Part shown: one piece after another, positions 1 to 5,831 of the stretch
Layout: each line of letters begins with the position of its first letter
Numbering within the stretch: the first letter of the stretch is position 1
Notes under the pieces: model-generated
What the model was told of the DNA's origin: nothing
Seen by the model: only the letters and a program-made list of their open reading frames with translations
Databases searched by the model: none
Position numbers and translations under genes: made by a program
Origin: an uncultured Actinomycetes bacterium
GTDB taxonomy: Bacteria; Actinomycetota; Actinomycetes; Nanopelagicales; Nanopelagicaceae
DNA length: 6,334 nt
Direction: 5' to 3'
Assembly (NCBI GenBank): GCA_903907665.1
Contig: CAIVOW010000136.1
Location: 1-6,334 of the forward strand

Positions 1-186
1 AAAGATTTTAGCTTTTTTTGGTATGACTTCCTTATTGGTGATGATCTCATCGGATTTGCGATAGTGATTGTCGCGTTAGAGGCTACAAACACCTTGGTGC
101 ATGCTGGACATAACGCTTGGTGGCTCTTACCGGTTGCGGTCGCAGCGCTACTTCCTATAAATCTTTTCCGCGTCACAAGTAAGTAA
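1..186 (+). CDS. C-terminal part of a small membrane protein (5' end outside window)
   Basis: Frame 1 is open from the first base to a TAA at 184-186 and gives 61 residues with no start visible, so the gene begins upstream of the window. Two hydrophobic stretches are seen, about residues 16-25 (GFAIVIVAL region) and 40-56 (WWLLPVAVAALLPINLF), with the charged YDFLIGDD segment before the first. This resembles the very small two-helix membrane proteins of Actinobacteria that carry a YDFxxGDD segment and end in a WWxLP helix followed by a basic tail. Their function is not known to me. The gene runs in the same direction as the zinc-ribbon gene, but a 77-base gap with a possible promoter suggests it is at most loosely cotranscribed. 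The frame is confident, the family call is moderate and the function is unknown. Confidence 0.7.
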   Translation, partial: KDFSFFWYDFLIGDDLIGFAIVIVALEATNTLVHAGHNAWWLLPVAVAALLPINLFRVTSK

Positions 187-222
187 TTGTCTCTACCAGC
201 TGACTTCGGATAAGATTGCGTT
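187..222 (+). promoter_or_regulatory. candidate sigma-70-type promoter for the zinc-ribbon/RNase H pair
   Basis: TTGTCT at 187-192 and TAAGAT at 211-216 are separated by 18 bases. Each hexamer matches 4 of 6 consensus positions, which would place the transcription start near 223 and give a leader of about 40 bases. An AT-rich stretch at 233-247 offers other weak -10 candidates, so the exact promoter is uncertain. Confidence 0.3.
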
Positions 223-263
223 TGCTAAGTAGTACAAATACATATCTGTGAACGGAGCGATGA

Positions 264-989
264 ATGAAGGCGACCCCTGCCCATCAAGGACTCCTGATGC
301 AACTTCAGAAATTAGATACTGAAATCCACCAGCTAAATTTTAAGCTGAAGTCACTTCCAGAACACGAACAGATCACCGCCATTCATTCCCGCTTAGAGCA
401 CGCTGCCGTTGAGCTCAAGGTTGTTGAAACCGAACTTGAAGATGTAACGATTGATTTACGTCGAAGCGAAGTCGATGTAGAAGCAGTCACAATGCGTATG
501 GAGAAGGATGAAAAGCGTCTCAGCGCTGGTATGGGGACACCCAAAGAACTAGAGCAGACGCAACATGAATTAGCCACTTTAGCTAAACGCAAAGCCGAGC
601 TCGAAGATGGTGAGCTTGAGATCATGATGCGCCATGAGGGAGTTAAGAAGCGCGTTGATGAGTTGAAGAGCGATGAAGAAGGTCTCAAAAAACTAGAACT
701 TGAACTCAACATCCGCATCGAAAATGCGACGACTGAGTTGAATGTCTTGATTGCAAAGGCAGCTGAAGATCGCATGAAATTAGCACCCCAGATTGATAAG
801 GCGCTACTTGATATTTACGAGAAGGTTCGCGAAAGCCAGGGCGGAGTTGGTGCCGCACTTCTTATAGGCAACAAATGCGATGGCTGTCACCTACAAATAA
901 ACGCAGTCGAGCTTGAGCGAATTAAAACCTTGGCAGATGATGATGTACTACGTTGCGAGGAATGTCGCCGAATATTGGTGCGAATGTAA
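264..989 (+). CDS. coiled-coil C4-type zinc-ribbon protein (zf-RING_7 family)
   Basis: The protein has 241 residues, close to the usual length of this family (Rv2229c-like in mycobacteria). Residues about 10-170 are rich in Leu, Glu and Lys in a heptad-like pattern and should form a long helical coiled-coil hairpin; the segment TPKELEQTQHEL (92-103) is the family's conserved turn region. The C-terminus carries a zinc ribbon with two CxxC pairs, C205/C208 and C231/C234. These would bind one zinc ion and may contact nucleic acid or the ribosome. The start is supported by the family-typical opening MKATPAHQ and by GGAG at 254-257, six bases upstream. An out-of-frame ATG at 260 is ignored. The stop overlaps the start of the RNase H fusion by one base, so the two are translationally coupled. 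Their constant pairing in Actinobacteria suggests a shared role in nucleic-acid metabolism, but the exact function is unknown to me. Confidence 0.9.
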   Translation: MKATPAHQGLLMQLQKLDTEIHQLNFKLKSLPEHEQITAIHSRLEHAAVELKVVETELEDVTIDLRRSEVDVEAVTMRMEKDEKRLSAGMGTPKELEQTQHELATLAKRKAELEDGELEIMMRHEGVKKRVDELKSDEEGLKKLELELNIRIENATTELNVLIAKAAEDRMKLAPQIDKALLDIYEKVRESQGGVGAALLIGNKCDGCHLQINAVELERIKTLADDDVLRCEECRRILVRM

Positions 990-2062
990 TGGCACGCGTA
1001 CTTCACATAACGGCTGACGGAGGTTCACGTGGGAATCCTGGACCTGCCGCCTACGGCGCAGTTGTCACAGAAGATGGGCGCATTCTAAAAGAACTTTTTG
1101 CTCCGCTTGGAATTGCATCGAATAATGTCGCCGAGTACAGCGGATTGATTGCGGGGCTAAAAGCTGCGCATGAGATTGATCCGGAAGCAACAATCCATGT
1201 AAAGATGGATTCAAAATTAGTTATTGAGCAGATGTCAGGTAGATGGCAAATCAAGCATCCAGATATGCGTGAGCTAGCAAAGCAAGCTCGAGATGTTCAT
1301 CCGATGAATCTCATTACTTTTACATGGATTCCCCGTGATGAAAATTCGCATGCTGATCGACTTGCAAATAAGGCACTTGATGGAGAAATTGCCGAACCAG
1401 AATTCAGCCACGTTCAGCGAAATTTTCTACACTCACGACTTATTTCTGGCGAAGTTCCTACAACAATTCATTTGATCAGGCATGGTGAAACTCCGCTAAC
1501 TCCAGAGCGCCGCTTTTCAGGTGCTGGTGGTTCAGATCCTTCACTCTCGACTAAAGGGCGAGAGCAAGCTCGAGCAGTTGCAAAAGAGTTAGCCAAGAGA
1601 TCTCCTGGGCATCTCATTGTTTCGCCAATGCAGCGCACGCGTGAAACCGCGGAGGAAATTGCAAAAGTAGTGAACTTAGAACCTGTATTTGATGAAGATT
1701 GGATTGAGGCATCATTTGGCAAATGGGATGGATTAACTCCAGATGAAGTTGAAGAACGATATCCAGATGAATTTAAACAATGGGTTAGCGATGCATGGTA
1801 TCGACAAGGTGGGGGAGAGTCATACGCCGCTGCCACTGAACGTGCTGGAAGTGCACTTCGTCGAGTAGCTGCGCAATATCCTGGAGAAACAGTTGCTGTA
1901 GTGACTCACAACGTAATCGTTAAAGGCGCCGTGACTATTGCCTTATCTGCCTCTGTAGATTCCATCTTTCATGTCGACATCGCGCCGTGCAGTATTACAA
2001 CAATAAAGATTTGGCCATCAGATGGGTTAATGGCTCTCTTTTCAATGAGTGAGCGGCCTTAG
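989..2062 (+). CDS. bifunctional RNase HI / histidine acid phosphatase (Rv2228c-type fusion)
   Basis: This is a 357-residue two-domain protein. Residues 1-132 are an RNase HI domain that cleaves RNA in RNA-DNA hybrids. The catalytic acids are visible: D10 in ADGGSRGNPGP, E49 in the NNVAEYSGL motif, D74 in MDSK, and D123 in ENSHAD with H121. A short linker (about 133-156) leads to a histidine-phosphatase domain of the phosphoglycerate mutase/CobC type. That domain has R164-H165-G166-E167 (H165 is the phospho-acceptor), R216 in SPMQRTRET, E240 as likely acid/base, and H307 in VVTHN. The M. tuberculosis homologue is known as an RNase HI with an alpha-ribazole/acid phosphatase domain; which substrate the phosphatase uses here cannot be told. 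ATG at 989 is chosen because it overlaps the upstream stop (TAATG) and matches family N-termini. In-frame starts at 953 (TTG) and 962 (ATG) would add unrelated residues. All key residues are intact. Confidence 0.93.
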   Translation: MARVLHITADGGSRGNPGPAAYGAVVTEDGRILKELFAPLGIASNNVAEYSGLIAGLKAAHEIDPEATIHVKMDSKLVIEQMSGRWQIKHPDMRELAKQARDVHPMNLITFTWIPRDENSHADRLANKALDGEIAEPEFSHVQRNFLHSRLISGEVPTTIHLIRHGETPLTPERRFSGAGGSDPSLSTKGREQARAVAKELAKRSPGHLIVSPMQRTRETAEEIAKVVNLEPVFDEDWIEASFGKWDGLTPDEVEERYPDEFKQWVSDAWYRQGGGESYAAATERAGSALRRVAAQYPGETVAVVTHNVIVKGAVTIALSASVDSIFHVDIAPCSITTIKIWPSDGLMALFSMSERP

Positions 2063-2087
2063 TTTACTTGGCTCAGTTGAGATAGCT

Positions 2088-2984
2088 TTAGTTAAGTTTT
2101 GCATCCAAGAACGCATTCACAATCCGCTTAAATCGAGCAGGCTCTTCAATATGCGGCATGTGCGATGACTCAGGGAAGAGTTCCCATACAGAATTTGGAA
2201 TCCTTCTATGTATCTCTTGAACCATTGCTGGCGTAGCTTCATCGTGGGCACCACTCACAATTAAAGTAGGAACGTTAATTTTATGAAGATCATCGTGAAT
2301 ATCCCAAGTCTTAAGTGAGCCAACGACGTGGAATTCTGAAGGTCCGTTCATCGTGTGATAGACAGTTGGCTCTGCTGCCATTCTCGCAAAAGATTCAACT
2401 ACATCGGGCGGCATTGGCACGCGGCATAAGTGCCGGTCATAGAAAACATTGACTGCCGCTTCATATTCGGCCGTATTTGTGGTGCCGGCAGCTTCATGTT
2501 TCTTAAGTGTTGCTTCAACTTCTTCGGGAAGTTGTTGGCGAAGTTTGTTGGCCTCACTGACCCAGAGCTTCATGCCAGCAGGTGAATCACAAATGACGAG
2601 TGCTTTTAGGCCTGAAGGTCTATGAGTAGCAAATTGCATTCCCAACATTCCGCCCCATGACTGTCCGAGCAGTGCATAGGATTCTGAAATACCGAGGTGT
2701 TGTGTAAGAAGAGTTAACTCCTCCATAAAAAGTTCAGGTGTCCAGAATTCTGCGGGTTTTTCTTGAAGATGTGTGGAATTGCCACATCCAATTTGATCGT
2801 AGAGAATCGCAGCGCGTCCGGATTGCGCAATCAAGTCAGCAATAGCGATGATGTAATTGTGACAAGCACCTGGCCCGCCATGGGCTAGAACAACTGGGAT
2901 TTGGCCGTTCTTGATATCGCCAACAATGCGGTACCACGTCTGGCCATGTTGCCAGGTCATTGTCAGCCCAGTTGATTCACTCAC
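2088..2984 (-). CDS. proline iminopeptidase-like alpha/beta hydrolase (tricorn-interacting factor F1 / L-amino acid amidase type)
   Basis: The product has 298 residues and no signal peptide, so it is cytoplasmic. It has the oxyanion motif HGGPG at 35-39, the nucleophile elbow GQSWGG with S109, D248 in GAHDEATP and H275 in ESSHMPH, which form a complete Ser-Asp-His triad. A helical cap lies between about 135 and 230. As I recall them, the residues of Thermoplasma factor F1 (S105, D244, H271, and the substrate-amine-binding E213 and E245) all map here with a constant shift of four, as S109, D248, H275, E217 and E249. This supports an enzyme acting on a free N-terminus: it would release N-terminal proline or other residues from short peptides, or hydrolyse amino-acid amides. 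The start is GTG, fixed by AAGGAG six bases upstream. It is the second gene of a unit, 30 bases after the acetamidase/formamidase gene, and converges with the RNase H gene. Confidence 0.88.
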   Translation of the reverse strand: MSESTGLTMTWQHGQTWYRIVGDIKNGQIPVVLAHGGPGACHNYIIAIADLIAQSGRAAILYDQIGCGNSTHLQEKPAEFWTPELFMEELTLLTQHLGISESYALLGQSWGGMLGMQFATHRPSGLKALVICDSPAGMKLWVSEANKLRQQLPEEVEATLKKHEAAGTTNTAEYEAAVNVFYDRHLCRVPMPPDVVESFARMAAEPTVYHTMNGPSEFHVVGSLKTWDIHDDLHKINVPTLIVSGAHDEATPAMVQEIHRRIPNSVWELFPESSHMPHIEEPARFKRIVNAFLDAKLN

Positions 2985-2990
2985 AAGTAG

Positions 2991-2996
2991 CTCCTT
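2991..2996 (-). promoter_or_regulatory. ribosome binding site of the alpha/beta hydrolase gene
   Basis: The minus strand reads AAGGAG, then six bases, then GTG. The site lies inside the 30-base gap after the upstream amidase stop, so the second gene has its own strong initiation signal. It also decides the GTG start over the internal ATG at codon 9. Confidence 0.8.
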
Positions 2997-3014
2997 TTTA
3001 ATTTGGTATGGAAA

Positions 3015-3968
3015 TTAAAGCACGTTAAATGGTCGAGGGCACGCAGCGAGCTTGGGGACAACCATCTTTGCGATAACTGTTCCCGATCCAGGATGGACGG
3101 CTTGTGCGATTCCAAGGTTGCCCTGAACTGAGAGAAAAATAAAGGCATCTTCGATAGTAAAGCCCCAGTGATTGACCAAGAGATTAGCTGCTTCTTCGCA
3201 GGCAATTCGTAAAGCGCCCGTTAAGTCAGCGACATCTGCAACGCCGTGCGTTACCCACGCATCGGCTATTTCGGTTATCGGGTATTCAGTTCCAATACCT
3301 TTAATAAGTTGGACCGAGAGGAGCACATCCCCGCCAATTTCAATTCCGGTCCCGCAAATTTCACCGTCGCCCATAGAAGCGTGCATATCCCCAATCGCGA
3401 GAAGTGCGCCAGGGTGTTTAACGGGCAGATGAATAGTCGCACCTATTCCATTTAGATTATTATCAAGATTGCCGCCATGTTTGCCCGCTGGCATTGTTGG
3501 TATTTCACCCACAGCCGGTGCGACTCCGATAACTCCCAACATGGGGGATGCTGGGAATGAAACCTTTTCATTCATCGTGACGATTCCATCATTCACATCG
3601 AAAAAACGCGCATATGGTTTTTCAACAAGATGCTGCAATTGTCCACTTCCAGGATATGTGCGAGCGACGCCGCGGGTGGCAGGTTTAATGTCGTGAAGGG
3701 TGACTGAAAGGGTGTCACCTGGTTCGGCGCCTGTCACATAAATAGGACCGGTAGCACCATTGATGGCAGAATCTGGAATCGGCAATAGCGCATTCTCTGC
3801 GTTGGTAATTGCCCCCATATAGCAGTCCCAAGTTTGCACGTGAATGAGATCGCCGGGTGAGACCGTCAGGTTTGGGCTATGCCCTGCGCTGAAGGAGAAG
3901 TTGTGGTGGTCCCTAGACAGATAATGGACAGCGTCACTAAAACTTGGATTATTAAGTTTTGGTCTCAT
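3015..3968 (-). CDS. acetamidase/formamidase family amidohydrolase (FmdA/AmdA)
   Basis: The product has 317 residues, in the normal range for the family, which hydrolyses short amides such as formamide or acetamide to ammonia and the acid in the cytoplasm. Family landmarks in order (ATG numbering): SPGDLIHVQTWD ending at D48, GPIYVTGAEPGDTL (74-87), KHGGNLDNN with H164 (163-171), and the signature GDMHASMGDGEICG (193-206), which contains conserved Asp, His and Glu of the presumed metal-binding active site. The start is uncertain. ATG at 3968 has GGGA upstream with nine bases between; an in-frame GTG at 3983 would add five residues (MGYQE) but lacks a well-spaced ribosome site, so ATG is preferred. 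It is the first gene of a two-gene minus-strand unit with the aminopeptidase-like hydrolase and is transcribed divergently from the importer. The real substrate may be another amide; the family is often annotated beyond what is tested. Confidence 0.9.
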   Translation of the reverse strand: MRPKLNNPSFSDAVHYLSRDHHNFSFSAGHSPNLTVSPGDLIHVQTWDCYMGAITNAENALLPIPDSAINGATGPIYVTGAEPGDTLSVTLHDIKPATRGVARTYPGSGQLQHLVEKPYARFFDVNDGIVTMNEKVSFPASPMLGVIGVAPAVGEIPTMPAGKHGGNLDNNLNGIGATIHLPVKHPGALLAIGDMHASMGDGEICGTGIEIGGDVLLSVQLIKGIGTEYPITEIADAWVTHGVADVADLTGALRIACEEAANLLVNHWGFTIEDAFIFLSVQGNLGIAQAVHPGSGTVIAKMVVPKLAACPRPFNVL

Positions 3969-3983
3969 TTCTTGATATCCCAC

Positions 3984-4072
3984 TCTTCACTAGTGCCATT
4001 TGTTCCCGAAGGTGAGAGCATAAGCCCTTCCCATTAACCGTCGCTAGGTTCATCAATTTCAGGAGGTACTAC
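3984..4072. promoter_or_regulatory. divergent promoter region between the amidase unit and the ABC importer operon
   Basis: This gap must hold promoters for both directions. On the plus strand TAGGTT at 4045-4050 fits the TAnnnT pattern of a -10 element, with no clear -35 box. On the minus strand TATGCT (4022 down to 4017) is a 4/6 -10 match with a poor -35. Short inverted repeats lie across it: GAAGG 4008-4012 with CCTTC 4026-4030, and AACC 4036-4039 with GGTT 4047-4050. They overlap or flank both -10 candidates and could be operator half sites, but they are short enough to be chance. Confidence 0.4.
4061..4067 (+). promoter_or_regulatory. strong ribosome binding site of the solute-binding protein gene
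   Basis: AGGAGGT lies five bases before the GTG start at 4073. It is the strongest Shine-Dalgarno sequence in the window, fitting the high expression expected for a binding protein, and it fixes the start. Confidence 0.85.
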
Positions 4073-5788
4073 GTGCGTCGTAATTCCGTAATTACCAGTT
4101 CAATAATCGGTGCAGCAGCATTGCTCGCATCTGTTCTAGTCGGGTCATCTGCTTCACAGGCAGTCGCCGACGGTCCTCTTCCAGCATACGATGCAACTCA
4201 CGCAGGTGGCACAGTGACTCTTGTTGCACAAGCCGCTGCTGGAACTCTTGATCCAAAAGTTAACTACACAGGTCAGTATTGGCAGATTTTTCAAGCCACA
4301 TACGACGGCCTACTTTCATTTAGCTACGGCACTGGCAAGACAACATTCAAAGTTGTCCCAGACTTAGCCGAAGCGCTTCCAACACTTTCAAATGGTGGAA
4401 AGACTCTTACTTTTAAACTGAGAAGCGGAATTAAATTCTCAGATGGAAAGCCAGTAACTGTTAATGATGTAAAAGCATCATTTGAGCGTATTTTCAAAGT
4501 TTCATCACCAACTGCCGGTTCCTTCTATAACGGAATCGTTGGAGCAGCTGCTTGCTTGAAAACACCAGCAACCTGCAAACTCGATAAGGGTGTAGTTGTT
4601 GATGCGGCGAAGAACTCAGTCGTTATTAATTTGATTGCTGCAGATGAAGCCATCAATTCAAAGCTTGCAGTCCCTCACGCTGATATCAACCCAGCTTCGG
4701 CTCCAAGTAAAGATGCAGGAACTACAATCATTCCTACAACTGGCGCGTACATGATTAAGTCATACGATCCAAATAAAATGCTTGTGTTAGTTCGCAACCC
4801 ATTCTTTAAGGAATGGAATCATCAAGCACAGCCACAAGGCTACCCAGATGAAATTGATTACAAGTTTGGAGTTACTCCAACAGCTCAAGTAACGGCTGTC
4901 GAGAATAATCAAGCAAACTGGGCTTATGATCCAATTCCGGCTGATCGTCTGAATGAAATTGGAACTAAGTATGCAAGCCAGGTTCACGTTAATCCTTTGA
5001 CTGCGATGTGGTATTTACCGTTTAACGTTAATATCGCGCCATTCAATAATGTGAAGGCACGCCAGGCAGTGAGCTATGCAATTGACCGAGCTGCAATGGT
5101 CAAGATATTTGGTGGCTCACAACTTGCCGCTCCAGTGTGTTCGTTCTTGCCACCTAATTTCCCAGGTCACGTTGACTATTGCGGATACACAAAGGGTGCA
5201 ACGCCAGCAAAGCCAGCAACTGCATGGGCAGCTCCTGATCTTGCACTAGCTAAGCAGTTAGTAAAGGACTCAGGCACCGCTGGACAAGCAGTTGGTATTG
5301 TTGTGTCAGATGATGATGTGAATAAGCAGATGGGCGTTTATCTTCAATCTGTTTTGAACTCAATCGGGTACAAGGCAACCGTGAAGCCAATTTCTGGAAA
5401 TATTCAATTTACATATATTCAGAACACCAAGAATAAAGTCCAGATTTCAGTAACGCAGTGGTACCAAGATTATCCAGCTGCATCCGACTTCCTTGACGTG
5501 CTTCTTGGCTGCGCTTCATTCACGCCAAATTCAGACTCATCTATCAATATGTCCGGCTATTGCAACAAGGCCCTGGATGCAAAGATGGCAAAGGCTAAAG
5601 CTCTTGGCGTAACAGATGCTGTAGCTGCAAATAAGATGTGGGGTGCAATCGATCAGGAAGTTATGGCCGATGCTCCCGTCGCTGTTGCATTTACACCAAA
5701 GCAACTTGACTTCATTTCTTCCAAAACGAAGAACTACATCTTCTCATTCCAGTACAAGATGTTTGTTGATCAATTGCAGGTGAAGTAA
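4073..5788 (+). CDS. ABC importer solute-binding protein, family 5 (peptide/nickel type)
   Basis: The product has 571 residues. It captures a substrate outside the membrane and hands it to the permease pair. The N-terminus is a Sec signal peptide: MRRN, a hydrophobic core at about 7-24, then AVA followed by DG, giving likely cleavage after A32. There is no lipobox cysteine, and the first cysteine is C161. Family 5 landmarks are clear: PDLAEALP (96-103), the signature TLTFKLRSGIKFSDGKPVT (111-129) followed by NDVKASFER (131-139), the hinge-domain motif VKARQAVSYAIDRAAM (327-342), and WYQDYPAASDFLD (463-475). Six cysteines fall as three close pairs, C161/C168, C356/C370 and C480/C497, plausible disulfides. 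There is no C-terminal membrane segment. The family takes oligopeptides, dipeptides, nickel or sugars; a peptide or amide ligand is inferred from the neighbouring hydrolases and not from binding residues. Confidence 0.93.
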   Translation: MRRNSVITSSIIGAAALLASVLVGSSASQAVADGPLPAYDATHAGGTVTLVAQAAAGTLDPKVNYTGQYWQIFQATYDGLLSFSYGTGKTTFKVVPDLAEALPTLSNGGKTLTFKLRSGIKFSDGKPVTVNDVKASFERIFKVSSPTAGSFYNGIVGAAACLKTPATCKLDKGVVVDAAKNSVVINLIAADEAINSKLAVPHADINPASAPSKDAGTTIIPTTGAYMIKSYDPNKMLVLVRNPFFKEWNHQAQPQGYPDEIDYKFGVTPTAQVTAVENNQANWAYDPIPADRLNEIGTKYASQVHVNPLTAMWYLPFNVNIAPFNNVKARQAVSYAIDRAAMVKIFGGSQLAAPVCSFLPPNFPGHVDYCGYTKGATPAKPATAWAAPDLALAKQLVKDSGTAGQAVGIVVSDDDVNKQMGVYLQSVLNSIGYKATVKPISGNIQFTYIQNTKNKVQISVTQWYQDYPAASDFLDVLLGCASFTPNSDSSINMSGYCNKALDAKMAKAKALGVTDAVAANKMWGAIDQEVMADAPVAVAFTPKQLDFISSKTKNYIFSFQYKMFVDQLQVK

Positions 5789-5831
5789 ATAATCTGCTTT
5801 CAAGTAGAGAAAAATAGACTAAAGTAGATAC
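5789..5831 (+). other. AT-rich spacer between binding protein and permease genes
   Basis: The 43-base spacer has no terminator and no convincing promoter. AAGTAGA occurs at 5802-5808 and 5822-5828, and AAGTAG again at 5846-5851 just inside the permease gene. The ribosome site for the permease is weak: only AAAG at 5821-5824. Confidence 0.4.

Noticed and set aside
383..775. Minus-strand open frame of 130 codons, very rich in serine
   Set aside because: It lies entirely opposite the zinc-ribbon gene. The serine runs are the antisense of Glu/Leu-rich coiled-coil codons, and it has no family resemblance.
953..988. Longer start for the RNase H fusion (TTG at 953 or ATG at 962)
   Set aside because: The added residues overlap the zinc-ribbon C-terminus and do not match RNase H N-termini. 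ATG at 989 fits the family and the TAATG coupling.
2063..2087. Possible bidirectional terminator between the convergent genes
   Set aside because: Only a 4-bp CTCA/TGAG stem with a two-base loop is present and there is no T-run directly after it, so termination signals are not supported here.
2981..3205. Minus-strand open frame of 74 codons across the amidase/hydrolase junction
   Set aside because: It overlaps the clearly coding 3' end of the amidase gene in another frame and has no recognisable features.
3172..3696. Several plus-strand open frames opposite the acetamidase/formamidase gene
   Set aside because: They are antisense shadows of a well-conserved gene, with no ribosome sites or family motifs.
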